Of a stretch of 64,000 nt of DNA, positions 40,667-50,873 are shown piece by piece. Numbering within the stretch: position 1 is the stretch's first letter; each line of letters opens with the position of its first letter. The stretch spans positions 200,405 through 264,404 of the forward strand of contig CAXBKQ010000001.1 of assembly GCA_963976435.1 (NCBI GenBank), read 5' to 3'. Below the pieces are notes generated by a model, which worked only from the letters and a program-made list of their open reading frames with translations, made no database searches and was not told the DNA's origin. The position numbers and the translations under genes are program-made. Source of the DNA: CAKZNE01 sp963976435. Lineage in GTDB: Bacteria > Bacteroidota > Bacteroidia > Flavobacteriales > Schleiferiaceae.

Positions 40667-41887
40667 ATGAATAGATCTAGACCTTTTTCTAAAAAAAGGA
40701 ACAATAACAGCAATTCCACCAGTTCAAAACCAAAACATAGAGGCCCTCAAAAGGATAGAAGAAAATCCGGACGTAAAAAATCTGATTTGGATCCACAGCT
40801 TTTGGTCAACAAAGCAAATTTCACTGAAATTCAAGAATATGTATCCACTCGAACTTTTGAAGACCTTCCCATTCATAAATCCCTAAAAGCTGCCTTAAGT
40901 CAAAAAGGCTTTGAAAGACCTACCGAAATACAGGACAAATCTCTGGAAAGTCTTTTAGATGGAAGAGATATTTTAGGTATCGCACAAACCGGTACCGGAA
41001 AAACTGGTGCTTTTTTAATTCCCATTATTCAAAAATTAATTCACCATCCCCAAAGATCCTATGCACTAGTTCTTGTTCCTACAAGGGAGTTAGCCACTCA
41101 GGTGGAAGACGAATTTAAAAGTATGTCTAAAGGACTAGGTTTAAATAGCTCCTGCTTTATTGGTGGAACAAATATTAATACAGACCTAAGGGTAGCGAAA
41201 CAACAAACGAATATCCTAATTGCTACTCCTGGAAGGTTGTTAGACCTCGTAAACCGAAAGGCTGTAGACCTAAGATTTTTCCACACCTTGGTACTTGATG
41301 AATTTGATAGAATGCTGGATATGGGTTTTGTACATGATGTTCGAAAAATTGTGCATTCTATGAGTAAAAGAAAACACAATATGCTTTTTTCGGCAACCCT
41401 AGATAATAAGCAGAAAAAGATAATCGAAGAAATACTAGAGAATCCTGTAACTGTAAAAGTTAGTACCGGACAATCTACCAATGATAATATTGATCAGGAT
41501 ATCATACGATTAAAACCCGGTGAGGATAAATTTGCCATCCTATTAAATATGCTGGAAAATCCTGACCTGGAAAAGGTTTTAATCTTTGAAGAAACCAAGC
41601 ATAGAGCAAGTCGTTTATGTGAAAAACTGATTAAAAAGGGAATTCCTTCGGATCAAATCCATGGCAATAAATCTCAAAATGCCAGGCAAAGAGCTTTAGA
41701 TGCTTTTAAACAAGGTAAAATTCGCTGCCTCGTTGCCACCGATGTAGCCGCAAGAGGAATAGATGTCTCGGATATTAGCCACGTCATAAACTTTGAAGTA
41801 CCCCAAACTTTTGATAGCTATATCCACAGAATCGGACGAACAGGACGCGCTGGAAAAGTTGGAAAGGCTTTTACATTTGTGGACTAG
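40667..41887 (+). CDS. DEAD-box family RNA helicase (DEFD variant)
   Basis: A 406-residue helicase with a basic N-terminal tail (1-40, SKKRNNNSNSTSSKPKHRG) and the complete motif set: F-Q region (FEDLPIHKSL, PTEIQ), motif I AQTGTGKT at 106-113, Ia PTRELA, GG, Ib TPGRLL, motif II DEFD at 211-214 instead of DEAD, motif III SAT, motif IV LIFEETK, motif V TDVAARGID and motif VI HRIGRTGR. The protein ends 12 residues after motif VI (KVGKAFTFVD), so it lacks the last helix or tail typical of RhlE. It presumably unwinds structured RNA. Its divergent neighbour is a cold-shock protein, suggesting a cold-response role. Confidence 0.9.
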   Translation: MNRSRPFSKKRNNNSNSTSSKPKHRGPQKDRRKSGRKKSDLDPQLLVNKANFTEIQEYVSTRTFEDLPIHKSLKAALSQKGFERPTEIQDKSLESLLDGRDILGIAQTGTGKTGAFLIPIIQKLIHHPQRSYALVLVPTRELATQVEDEFKSMSKGLGLNSSCFIGGTNINTDLRVAKQQTNILIATPGRLLDLVNRKAVDLRFFHTLVLDEFDRMLDMGFVHDVRKIVHSMSKRKHNMLFSATLDNKQKKIIEEILENPVTVKVSTGQSTNDNIDQDIIRLKPGEDKFAILLNMLENPDLEKVLIFEETKHRASRLCEKLIKKGIPSDQIHGNKSQNARQRALDAFKQGKIRCLVATDVAARGIDVSDISHVINFEVPQTFDSYIHRIGRTGRAGKVGKAFTFVD

Positions 41888-42093
41888 TAAAATATTGTTT
41901 TACAATTATTTAACAATTTTCAGTTAAATGATTAAGTTAAATAAATTTTATGTTTCTGAATGCTAGGATTGAGTGCTATTCCCAAACCAAATTCTAAGTG
42001 GATCGACTAGAGATTTAAGGACCCGATATAGAAATAAAGGGAAGGATTTTATTTTGTATTTTTTCAGAACTAATTCTTCCCTTTTTCTTTTAA

Positions 42094-44004
42094 ATGAAAC
42101 TTCATTTAATACTTTTTTCTTTTTTCCTGCTAATCAACGAATTATACGCGCAGGAGTCTGTATTTCGTCCAGACCAAGAATTTGTATGTAAGGATCACCA
42201 TCATTTTGCTTCCATATCTTTTGGAAAAAAAAGCAAGAGTAGTAGCTCAAATATGGATGTGGACTACCATAGGCTGGAATTAGAAATTGATCCCGACACT
42301 TTATTCATTAAAGGATTGGTAGTCAGTTATTTTACTACTTTAAACAACAGCAGTAAGCTCTATTTTGATCTCTCTAGTGTATTAAAAGTGGATAGTATTG
42401 TTTTCCAATCCAAGACACTTTCTTACAACAGAAGTCAAATTGATTTATTGGAAATTGATTTAGGTCAAAGTCTAAGTTTAAACCATAGGGATAGTATTCA
42501 TATTTACTACCATGGCGTTCCTATGGATTTGGAAAACCGATCCTTTGTAAAGGATTTTCACGATTCAGTGCCCATAATATGGACATTATCCCAACCCTAT
42601 GGAGCCAAGGATTGGTGGCCATGTAAACAAGATTTAAATGATAAAATTGATTCTATAGACCTTATTGTCCTTACCGATTCTAATTATGTAGTTGCCAGCA
42701 ATGGTCTTTTAATAAAAGAATATTACAATTCTAGAGGCCGGATATTTCATTGGAAACACCGCTACCCTATTCCTGCTTATTTGGTGGCAGTTGCCGTAAC
42801 CAATTATAGTCGGTTTTCAGAATCTATAGAATTAAACTCCGGTGAAAGTGTTGACCTACAACATTTTGTTTATCCCGAAGATAGTCTGGAATGGCAATCC
42901 TCCATTTGGGCGACTAAAGCTTATTTAAGGCTGTTTAGCGACTCTTTTGATATTTACCCCTTTCACGATGAAAAATATGGTCATGCCCAATTTTCGAGAG
43001 GTGGCGGTATGGAGCATCAAACCATGAGTTTTATGGCCAGCACTTATCCCCCATTAATTGGCCATGAGCTTGCACACCAATGGTTTGGAAATAAAATCAC
43101 CTGTGAAAGCTGGGGAGACATTTGGTTGAATGAAGGATTTGCTAGCTATTTCACTGGAATGGCCTATGAAGTAAGATGGCCTAATGACTGGATGCCCTGG
43201 AAAGAATATATGATTTCTGATATTACCAGTGAAAATGATGGCTCTGTATTCGTGGAAGATACTAGCTCCATCAGCCGAATTTTTAATGGTCGCTTGTCTT
43301 ATAATAAAGGAGCCATGTTGCTTCATATGTTGAGATGGAAATTGGGCGATAAAATCTTTTTTCAAGGGATAAGGAATTATTTGAAAGATCCAAATCACAG
43401 TTATTCTTACGCTGGAACTCATGATTTAAAAAATCACTTTGAAATTCTTTATGGTGAAAACCTTGATGAATTTTTCTCGGATTGGTTTTATGGTGAAGGA
43501 TTTCCATCCTACCAAATAGATGCAAAAATTCGTGGGGGAATAGTTGATATCGAAATCCATCAAAACACTTCCCACCCTAGTGTTGAATTCTATGAAATGC
43601 CTTTAGAATTAAGATTTTTAGCTGATAATTTGGATAGCAGCATACGAATTGATCATCACTATTCTGGTGAAAAATTCCAGTTTAAGTTTAATCAGCTTAT
43701 AGAAACAATAGAGTTTGATCCTGAATTATGGATAGTATCGGCCAACAATGAAATAAATATCACGAAAACAAAGGCCAATTTTTCAGAACTCTATCCAAAT
43801 CCTATGGAGGATGTTCTGAATTTAAATCATTCCGAAATTCCTAAATCTATAAGCCTATTTTCTCGTGAAGGCAAATTATTGCTGGAGATAGAGCCCAAAT
43901 CTGTTCGTCAATCTATCGATCTTTCAAACTATAGTGCTGGATTGTATTTTATCAGTGTTGAATTAACTGATGGGGTAGAAAATTTGAAATTTATTAAGCT
44001 TTAA
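42094..44004 (+). CDS. T9SS-exported M1 family metallopeptidase
   Basis: A 636-residue secreted zinc aminopeptidase-like protein. The signal peptide ends at about residue 19 (ELYAQ). The M1 exopeptidase motif is GGGMEH at 303-308 (in place of GAMEN), and the zinc motif is HELAHQWFGN at 324-333 with the third ligand in WLNEGFA (Glu347). The N-terminal beta domain (about 45-240) precedes it. The C-terminal 70 residues are a type IX sorting domain: LYPNPMEDVLNLN and LSNYSAGLYFISVELT. It probably cleaves peptides at the cell surface. Its stop shares the bases TTAA with the convergent FMN reductase gene. Confidence 0.92.
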   Translation: MKLHLILFSFFLLINELYAQESVFRPDQEFVCKDHHHFASISFGKKSKSSSSNMDVDYHRLELEIDPDTLFIKGLVVSYFTTLNNSSKLYFDLSSVLKVDSIVFQSKTLSYNRSQIDLLEIDLGQSLSLNHRDSIHIYYHGVPMDLENRSFVKDFHDSVPIIWTLSQPYGAKDWWPCKQDLNDKIDSIDLIVLTDSNYVVASNGLLIKEYYNSRGRIFHWKHRYPIPAYLVAVAVTNYSRFSESIELNSGESVDLQHFVYPEDSLEWQSSIWATKAYLRLFSDSFDIYPFHDEKYGHAQFSRGGGMEHQTMSFMASTYPPLIGHELAHQWFGNKITCESWGDIWLNEGFASYFTGMAYEVRWPNDWMPWKEYMISDITSENDGSVFVEDTSSISRIFNGRLSYNKGAMLLHMLRWKLGDKIFFQGIRNYLKDPNHSYSYAGTHDLKNHFEILYGENLDEFFSDWFYGEGFPSYQIDAKIRGGIVDIEIHQNTSHPSVEFYEMPLELRFLADNLDSSIRIDHHYSGEKFQFKFNQLIETIEFDPELWIVSANNEINITKTKANFSELYPNPMEDVLNLNHSEIPKSISLFSREGKLLLEIEPKSVRQSIDLSNYSAGLYFISVELTDGVENLKFIKL

Positions 44005-44540
44005 TGGCTTAGAATTCTATCCTCCAAAGAGTGAATGAGGGCTTCTATAGTTTTTAAATCCTCTTGATCTTTAAATTCACCTTCAATAAGCTTATCCTTA
44101 AATTTAGCTATGCCATGAGAACCTATTATTTCTGCTCCTCTATGTGGCATTATTTGGTTTAAATGCTGTAAAACAGAGGCTCCTCCTCTACCACCAGGAC
44201 TGGCGCTTAAAAAGACGGTGGGTTTTGAATTAAAAATTTTACCACCCATTCTAGAAATCCAATCCAGTGAATTTTTAAATACTGCTGGCATGGATCCATT
44301 GTGTTCGGGAACTGAAATTAAATAGCCATCTGCAGATCTCATTTTTTCGAAAAAATCCAGCATAGACTGTGGATAACCTTTACTGTTTTCTACATCTACA
44401 CCAAAAACCTCTGCTGGATAATCTCTTAAATCTAGTATCTCTATTTCTACCCTTTTTACAATTGGTGCAATAGTATTTATTAATTGTTGATTTATCGATG
44501 TGGAGCTATTGCTACCAGAAAAGGCTAAGATCTTTTTCAT
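44001..44540 (-). CDS. NADPH-dependent FMN reductase family protein
   Basis: A 179-residue flavodoxin-fold protein. The start is MKKILAFSGSNSSTSINQQL; a longer frame adds 17 residues without a family match. The phosphate loop GSNSSTSINQ binds FMN, LRDYPAEVFG and LISVPEHNGSMPAVFKNSLDWISR is the core flavin and dimer region (PEYN-type motif with PEHN), and LSASPGGRGGASVLQHL is the family C-terminal block. It reduces FMN, quinones, chromate or azo compounds with NADPH in this family. The stop overlaps that of the M1 peptidase gene. Confidence 0.92.
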   Translation of the reverse strand: MKKILAFSGSNSSTSINQQLINTIAPIVKRVEIEILDLRDYPAEVFGVDVENSKGYPQSMLDFFEKMRSADGYLISVPEHNGSMPAVFKNSLDWISRMGGKIFNSKPTVFLSASPGGRGGASVLQHLNQIMPHRGAEIIGSHGIAKFKDKLIEGEFKDQEDLKTIEALIHSLEDRILSH

Positions 44541-44989
44541 AGGCGAATTAAATTGACAATCCAAAGGTAGTTTAGGGATTTTAATACTCAATATGAATCC
44601 TGAAATTTAATTTTCTAATCTTTTTTACATGAAATCACCCGACTTATCTATTTGTAAATCAAAGGTTAATGAAATTACTCACAAGGACTCCTTGTAAATT
44701 ATCAGCATTGAGGATACAACCAATTAAAAAGCTTAAGGTCAAATAATCAGACGTCGCAATAATTATACTCTAACCAATAAAACCTGATGATCAATAATGG
44801 AAGATCACAATTTGTCTAATTCTAATTTTTATCGCCACTGGTTCGAAACGGAGGCAAACTTTAGAATCATTTCTACAGAATACTAATAGCGAGTATCTAG
44901 AATTTTAATATTGAATAAAACCATATAGACTATAGGGTCTACAGGGATTCTCATGTCAAAATTTTAGGACTTTATAATGAAAATGAAAA
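44541..44989. other. 449-bp region upstream of the TonB receptor
   Basis: It holds a perfect 15-bp palindrome (44681-44695) and otherwise AT-rich sequence with no recognisable riboswitch, tRNA or terminator. A 29-codon frame at 44798-44887 exists but has no support. The promoter of the receptor gene should lie here; no clean TAnnTTTG box is found near its start. Confidence 0.4.
44681..44695. promoter_or_regulatory. 15-bp palindrome ACAAGGACTCCTTGT
   Basis: ACAAGGA and TCCTTGT flank a central C with perfect symmetry. It lies about 295 bp upstream of the TonB receptor gene and 140 bp upstream of the FMN reductase start. A dimeric regulator site is possible; nothing identifies the regulator. 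Confidence 0.4.
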
Positions 44990-47900
44990 ATGGGAAAATT
45001 ATTTAAAAGCATGATTCTTATCCTTATGATTTTTGAGGTTTCAGCCCAAAGTCAGCCAGGATCGATAAAGGGGCAGGTATATGAAATTCACAATGGCCAA
45101 AGGAATGGAATTCCTAGTGCTACTATAAAGCTATTTGATCAAGCCAATAATCATCTTAAGAATTTAAATACTGATTTTGATGGTAATTTTTCAATCAGCC
45201 CTCTCGCAGCAGGAAAGTACAATCTTGAGATTCACTCCTTAGGTAGTAAAACCCAAGCGGTAAAAGGGATTATTGTAAAACCTGGAAAGGCCACTTTATA
45301 CGACATTGAAATAGTCCCAGAATCCAGCGAACTAGGAACTGTGGATATCATTTTTAAAAGGAAATTGGTAGAAGCGAATGAGGAAGGTTATGAAATGGAT
45401 GCCCAAGAGCTCGACGAAGCCCCTATCAGAACTATAGATCAAGTAGCGGTTTTAAGTCCGGATGCAACCCCAACTGCTGGTGGTGGGATAAGTATTAAAG
45501 GGGAAAGACCGGAGGCAACAGGCTATATTGTTGATGGAATGAAATTTAACAGACCACCAAACATTCCCCAAAAAGCAATTAAAAGTGTAAGTGTAAACTC
45601 TTCTGGCCTAGCAGCTATTTATGGTGATGTACAAGGGGGGATTGTAAATACCCAAACAAGGGGGCCAAGTCCAATTTGGTTTGGAAATGCAGAAGTCTTA
45701 AGCTCCTCTCTTTTTGATAATTATGGATATAATTTAGCAGCCTTTACTATCGGCGGGCCTCTTCTCCAAGACGAGAAAAAAGGGACTTTAATTTCCTTTA
45801 TGCTATCTACCGAATACGAAAGGAATGAAGAACCCGCCCCTTCTAGTGTGCCTTATGTTGGGATAGATAGAAACTACCTCAAAGATCTAGAAAATACACC
45901 ACTACAAATAAATCCAAATGGTAGAACTGTTTTTTATAGATCTGAATTTAGCACTGAAGATCAATTATCTGATATTGATAGAAGAAGAAATAGTAGTACA
46001 AACCAGCTGAGAATGATTGGAAACCTGAATTTTAGAACTAGTCGATTGACAAGCCTAACCCTGGGTGGAAGGCTTGAGTTGAATCGTGGAAAACAGGCGA
46101 ATAATTTCAATCATATTTTTAATTATAAAACGAATTTAAATAGACAAACTACCGACTGGACCGCCAGAGCAAGATTTTTACAGAGTTTTGCCAAGGACTC
46201 CACTAAAGAAAGCTTGTTTAAAAATGCTTATTACACCATTCAAGTAGACTATACCCGCTATAGTGGAAAAACAGAGGATAGCCGTTATGGTGAAGATTTT
46301 TTCAAATATGGCCATATTGGTGAATTTGAAGTACTTACCGAAGCTTCTTATGCCTATGGACAAGATAGTGTTACTGGCTATTCTGGATTTATTTACAATG
46401 GAGAAAGGCCTACAGGTATAGAATTTCGTCAAGGGAAAAGCAATACACTTAGAGGAAATTACACCCAAAATTACTTTGATTTAATGGAAGAATACCAAGG
46501 CTTGGAGGTTGGAACCATTGAAGAGCTTATTGGAAATAATATTCCTGTAAATGGTACTGGCCCAAGAAGTGTTTATGGCCTATGGGGCAGTCCAGGTGGC
46601 ATTCAAGGTAATTTTAGCAAATTTCAGCAGAACCAATTTCGGATTACTGCTATGACCAGCTTTGAATATAAAAAGCATGCGATAATTGCTGGTTTTGAAG
46701 TAGAACAGAAATCCAATAGATTTTACAGTTTGGATGCAACAGGTTTATGGACTCAAATGAGATTATTACAAAACCTACCGAACCGAGAGCTAGATCTCGC
46801 AAACCCAATTGTGGTAAGAGATGCAAATGGAGTATATCAGGATACTATAAATTACAATTATGCCTATTCTCCAAATAATGCTAGTGCATTTGCAGAAAAT
46901 GTTAGGATAGCAAATGGACTTGACCCCTATAATACAGATCAGATAAACATCATGAATATGGATCCAGGTCTTTTTAAACTCGATTTTTTTTCCGCCGATG
47001 AGTTGATCAACCCTGGAGGTAATACTTATGTAAATTATTATGGATACGACTATACTGGGAATATTACGGACCAGCAAACTAAAATCTCTGATTTTTTTAC
47101 AACTAGAGATGAAAATGGAAATTTTAGCAGACCCGTTGCAGCTTTTGAACCTACCTATGTTGCAGGCTATATTCAGGATCAATTTGAATTTAGAGAATTG
47201 TCTTTTAATGTTGGAATTAGAGTAGATCGATTTGATTTAAATCAAGAAGTTTTGAAAGATCCTTTTGTACTGTTCCCAACCTATAAGGTTAGAGATTTAG
47301 CAAATTCTGAATTACCATCGGATGTTTTAAGTCAAATTCCTGCTAATGTTGGAGGTGATTATGTGGTATATGTAAGTAGTTTCGACTATGGCTCCAGCAC
47401 TATTGTGGGCTTTAGAAACCCAGAAAATAACCAATGGTTTGATGCTAATGGGGATTTATTGACAGACCCACAAGATTTATCTGATGCCGCTGGAGGTGGA
47501 ATAAAACCTATGTTATTAAGCCCTCCTTCAGAAGATTCTCAAGCTTTAGATCAATTAAATGGAGACTCATTTCAAGATTATGACCCTCAGGTGGTAGTCA
47601 TGCCTCGTATTTCATTTAATTTTCCAATAAATGAGAACGCACTTTTTGTTGCTCATTACGATGTTTTATCCCAAAGACCTACCACTGGAGTTTCGAGGTT
47701 AGACCCTTTTGACTATCTAAACCTTTTGAACAAGGATGGTAGTGGAATTTTGAACAATCCTAATCTAAAACCTCAAATCACAACAGAATATGAACTAGGA
47801 TTTAAACAAAAACTAACAGAGTCTAGCGCCTTGAAAATTTCAGCTTATTACAGGGAACTTAGAGATTTAGTACAAACTCGAGCATTTACTCAGGCCTACC

Positions 47901-48607
47901 CTATTACCTATATAGCTTATGACAATCTGGATTTTGCTACTACCAAAGGTCTCACTTTGGAATATGAACTGAGAAGAGTTCAAAATTTTAGGATGAGAGG
48001 GAATTATACTTTGAAGTTTGCTAGTGGTACTGGCTCTAATATAAACTCTGGTGCAGCATTGGCCAATTCTGGTCAGCCAAACCTTAGATATATTCTACCC
48101 TTAGATTTTGAAAGAAGACATGAGTTTACGGTGAATATGGATTATAGAGTTCCAAATGGAAAGGGCCCTACCTGGTGGGATGTGAGGGTTTTTGAAAATG
48201 TAGGTCTAAACTTGTTGGTAACAGGTTTATCTGGAAATCCATACACCAAAAGAGTAGATTTTAGAGACAATGCCCAAATTGATGGTCAGGTAAATGGCGC
48301 ACGTCTACCCTGGCAAATGACATTTGATGCGAAATTGAACAAGTTTTTTCCACTTTCAAAAAATAAGTCTTTTGAAGTGTATTTCCAGGTTTTCAATTTA
48401 TTCGATACTCAAAATATCACCGGAGTATATGCCTTTACAGGTAGTCCTGATGATAATGGATATTTGAGCTCTAGTGCGGCACAAGCACAGATTACACAAC
48501 AGGCGAGTGCAAGATCTTATGTGGATTTATACAATAGAGCCATAAACAATTCTGGATTTTATGGGCTACCAAGACGAATTAGACTAGGCTTGTCCTATAA
48601 TTTTTAA
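44990..48607 (+). CDS. TonB-dependent outer-membrane receptor
   Basis: A 1205-residue receptor. The signal peptide ends at about residue 20 (EVSAQ). A CarboxypepD_reg-like domain follows (about 25-105: GSIKGQVYEI, GIPSATIKLFDQ, DFDGNFSISPLAAGKYNLEI), then a plug domain (about 130-230: GGGISIKGERPEATGYIVDGM, SGLAAIYGDVQGGIVNTQTRG), and a 22-strand barrel ending in RIRLGLSYNF. The barrel is larger than usual because of long loops (about 240-1205). There is no SusD-like partner adjacent, so it does not look like a PUL receptor. The TonB box region is not clearly recognisable. Substrate unknown. It has its own terminator downstream. Confidence 0.92.
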   Translation: MGKLFKSMILILMIFEVSAQSQPGSIKGQVYEIHNGQRNGIPSATIKLFDQANNHLKNLNTDFDGNFSISPLAAGKYNLEIHSLGSKTQAVKGIIVKPGKATLYDIEIVPESSELGTVDIIFKRKLVEANEEGYEMDAQELDEAPIRTIDQVAVLSPDATPTAGGGISIKGERPEATGYIVDGMKFNRPPNIPQKAIKSVSVNSSGLAAIYGDVQGGIVNTQTRGPSPIWFGNAEVLSSSLFDNYGYNLAAFTIGGPLLQDEKKGTLISFMLSTEYERNEEPAPSSVPYVGIDRNYLKDLENTPLQINPNGRTVFYRSEFSTEDQLSDIDRRRNSSTNQLRMIGNLNFRTSRLTSLTLGGRLELNRGKQANNFNHIFNYKTNLNRQTTDWTARARFLQSFAKDSTKESLFKNAYYTIQVDYTRYSGKTEDSRYGEDFFKYGHIGEFEVLTEASYAYGQDSVTGYSGFIYNGERPTGIEFRQGKSNTLRGNYTQNYFDLMEEYQGLEVGTIEELIGNNIPVNGTGPRSVYGLWGSPGGIQGNFSKFQQNQFRITAMTSFEYKKHAIIAGFEVEQKSNRFYSLDATGLWTQMRLLQNLPNRELDLANPIVVRDANGVYQDTINYNYAYSPNNASAFAENVRIANGLDPYNTDQINIMNMDPGLFKLDFFSADELINPGGNTYVNYYGYDYTGNITDQQTKISDFFTTRDENGNFSRPVAAFEPTYVAGYIQDQFEFRELSFNVGIRVDRFDLNQEVLKDPFVLFPTYKVRDLANSELPSDVLSQIPANVGGDYVVYVSSFDYGSSTIVGFRNPENNQWFDANGDLLTDPQDLSDAAGGGIKPMLLSPPSEDSQALDQLNGDSFQDYDPQVVVMPRISFNFPINENALFVAHYDVLSQRPTTGVSRLDPFDYLNLLNKDGSGILNNPNLKPQITTEYELGFKQKLTESSALKISAYYRELRDLVQTRAFTQAYPITYIAYDNLDFATTKGLTLEYELRRVQNFRMRGNYTLKFASGTGSNINSGAALANSGQPNLRYILPLDFERRHEFTVNMDYRVPNGKGPTWWDVRVFENVGLNLLVTGLSGNPYTKRVDFRDNAQIDGQVNGARLPWQMTFDAKLNKFFPLSKNKSFEVYFQVFNLFDTQNITGVYAFTGSPDDNGYLSSSAAQAQITQQASARSYVDLYNRAINNSGFYGLPRRIRLGLSYNF

Positions 48608-48625
48608 TTGTCGCTTGTAGCTTTC

Positions 48626-48666
48626 CCAATGCCGGTCCATAATATAGGGGCTGGCATTGGTTTTTT
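48626..48666 (+). terminator. Terminator of the TonB receptor gene
   Basis: CCAATGCCGG at 48626-48635 pairs with CTGGCATTGG at 48651-48660 (one G-U pair), followed by six T. It is 19 bases after the stop. Confidence 0.9.
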
Positions 48667-48677
48667 AGGTCCTCCAA

Positions 48678-50873
48678 TTACCTTTGTATCAGAACCTTTC
48701 TATGAAATCCTCCGCTGGATGATAGAACCTCTAAACTATAGAGCCCAATCGGAATATTACTTACATCCAGAGTTATTTCATTATTTAGTTTGCTTATTTT
48801 TTGATTCAACAGCAGTTTTCCATCGCTAGAAAATAAATTCAGCTCAATTTCCTCCTTAAAATCATTCGTCCATGACAAATTTAAAGATTCGCTTGCTGGA
48901 TTTGGAAATAGCTCAAAAGAGCTAATAAAATCAATTTCCTTTAATCCAATTTCATCCAATCGATATGATTTTTGAGATTTATCTGAACAAGCATTATAGA
49001 TAGTAAGGCTCACCAAATAACTCAAACTTGGCGTGGTGTAAATATGGCTCGGGCTTAGGCTTGAACTATCTTTTGGACTTCCATCTCCAAAATCCCAAAC
49101 ATATTTCGTTGCATTACTTGAGGCAGTACCATCAAAGTTTACATTCATACCATTTTGGGTAGTGCTAACTATAGTATAGGTCCAAAAAGCAGATGGTGCC
49201 AAACAGGTTTCTACAACTATGCTAATTTGGGATGTATCACCACAATCATTTTCCACTGTAAGTAGCACATTAAAAGTACCACCATTGGTGAATACATGTT
49301 TACCATTTGCCACTAAAGAGCTGTCGCCATCTCCAAAATCCCAATGAAAATTATTAGCCCCAAATGAAGACTGAGCGTCAAAAAACAAAGTGTCGCCAGA
49401 AACAGAATAAGACAATGCTGCCACTATGCTATCACAAATGGTAATGGATTGACTAGTTGAAAAGGATCCACCACAGATATCGAATTTTTCCAGCTGAACA
49501 ATATAGGTGCCCGGTGAAGAGTAAATATGATTAGGATTTGTGGAATTGATGAGAATAGCTGATCCATCACCAAAATTCCATCTTATAGAATCAGCTAGGC
49601 TGGTTTGAAAATTAGCATTCAATAGATTACTTGTAAAGCTAAAGTTCGCATTTAATGGGCTAAGTTGGGTACTGTAAAAAGTTAGGGTATCAGAATTTTG
49701 AGCCACTTCCTTTCCACAAATCGAATAAATGGTATTTGTATCAGTTCCATCAGAAATGCTCAAGGAAATAGAATCGTTTGCACTAATCCCTTGGTTCAGT
49801 TCAATTTCGATAATAGTATCCGAAAGAAACTGAGCAGCAACAATGGAAAGGCTTGGATTGCGCTTAGAATTAATGTTAAATTCAGAGCCATTGGCGGTTA
49901 AGCTGGATACTTCTGCCCTTCTTGTAGTTTTTATTTGGATGAATTTTTCGGAGCAATCCAAAGAATCTGAATTTGCTGTAGAAGGATAATCAATTTTTAT
50001 TGGCAATGGACTACAACTAGAAGCCCCTATTAGGTTCATTATATACCTTCCCTTGGCAATTTCTACCCGCACTCCCAAGGCTGTATCCATTCGGTATTCT
50101 ACAAATTTAATTCCTATGGCAAAAGCTCCAATTGTGTTTAATGATGTAGTCACCACTCCCGTAGAAGAATCCAAATTATAACCGGTAGGAGAATTCACTG
50201 GATTCTGCTGGTTGTATCCTAAATTATAACTAATTGCACTAATACTTGTTCCACTGATATTTAATGGTGTAGACGGACTATAAACCACACTATCCCCATC
50301 CGCCTCAATGAAACCATAAAGACTCAATGGTTTTAGCAAACAAGCTGCTTGTAAAATATCAGCTTGGTCTACCTGAGGACTTGAATTTGGTCCATGGAGA
50401 TTATTGAGGGTAATAAAAAAGTAATTTGTTCCAAAGCTACTGGCCATGTTGGCTGTAAAATTATAGCGGCCAAAACCGGAGGATAAAGAGAATCTGAAAT
50501 CAGCACATTTACCGGGTAAAATAATTGTGGTTCTATAAAGTCCAAGACCTGAGTTGGCACTAACATTTAAGCTCGGCGCACAATAATCAGCACCTAAAAG
50601 AGGTAATAAACCTCCCGTTGAACTATTTACCCTTGCTAGGGAAATATTGCTATTAGGAAAACAACTACTTGTAAGACTAATATTTAGTGAAGTTGGAGCG
50701 GAAACTCCTAATAAACTGTAAACAGAATAAACGGTAATCTCATATTCCAAACTATCACCGGTAACATCGGCTAAACTTTTATAGGTAATAATAACACCAC
50801 CTTCTTCATGGCCGGCTTTGGAATAAAAGAAACAAAATACAAGGGAAAGGGCTAAAAGGTATTTTTTTGACAT
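48678..50873 (-). CDS. PKD-domain T9SS surface protein
   Basis: A 731-residue secreted protein. I place the start at MSKKYLLALSLVFCFFYSKA (signal peptide); seven extra upstream codons are possible. The mature protein starts with GHEEGGVIITYKSLADVTGD, a common beginning of large Bacteroidota surface proteins. Several PKD-like domains follow from about 405 to 640 with WNFGDGSA, WDFGDGDSS and WDFGDGSPKD. The C-terminal 70 residues are a type IX sorting domain: LFPNPASESLNLSW and VSNIPIGLYSLEVL. It is likely an adhesin or gliding-related surface protein. Monocistronic, convergent with the TonB receptor gene. Confidence 0.92.
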   Translation of the reverse strand: MSKKYLLALSLVFCFFYSKAGHEEGGVIITYKSLADVTGDSLEYEITVYSVYSLLGVSAPTSLNISLTSSCFPNSNISLARVNSSTGGLLPLLGADYCAPSLNVSANSGLGLYRTTIILPGKCADFRFSLSSGFGRYNFTANMASSFGTNYFFITLNNLHGPNSSPQVDQADILQAACLLKPLSLYGFIEADGDSVVYSPSTPLNISGTSISAISYNLGYNQQNPVNSPTGYNLDSSTGVVTTSLNTIGAFAIGIKFVEYRMDTALGVRVEIAKGRYIMNLIGASSCSPLPIKIDYPSTANSDSLDCSEKFIQIKTTRRAEVSSLTANGSEFNINSKRNPSLSIVAAQFLSDTIIEIELNQGISANDSISLSISDGTDTNTIYSICGKEVAQNSDTLTFYSTQLSPLNANFSFTSNLLNANFQTSLADSIRWNFGDGSAILINSTNPNHIYSSPGTYIVQLEKFDICGGSFSTSQSITICDSIVAALSYSVSGDTLFFDAQSSFGANNFHWDFGDGDSSLVANGKHVFTNGGTFNVLLTVENDCGDTSQISIVVETCLAPSAFWTYTIVSTTQNGMNVNFDGTASSNATKYVWDFGDGSPKDSSSLSPSHIYTTPSLSYLVSLTIYNACSDKSQKSYRLDEIGLKEIDFISSFELFPNPASESLNLSWTNDFKEEIELNLFSSDGKLLLNQKISKLNNEITLDVSNIPIGLYSLEVLSSSGGFHRKVLIQR

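Noticed and set aside
44798..44887. 29-codon frame upstream of the TonB receptor (starts MEDHNLSNSNFYRH)
   Set aside because: Too short, no ribosome-binding context or homology recognised; could be chance in AT-rich DNA.
47000..48607. SusC/SusD polysaccharide utilisation locus
   Set aside because: The TonB receptor has no SusD-like lipoprotein or glycoside hydrolase next to it.
48608..48829. 73-codon plus-strand frame directly after the TonB receptor stop
   Set aside because: It runs through the terminator hairpin and antisense to the T9SS tail of the PKD protein.
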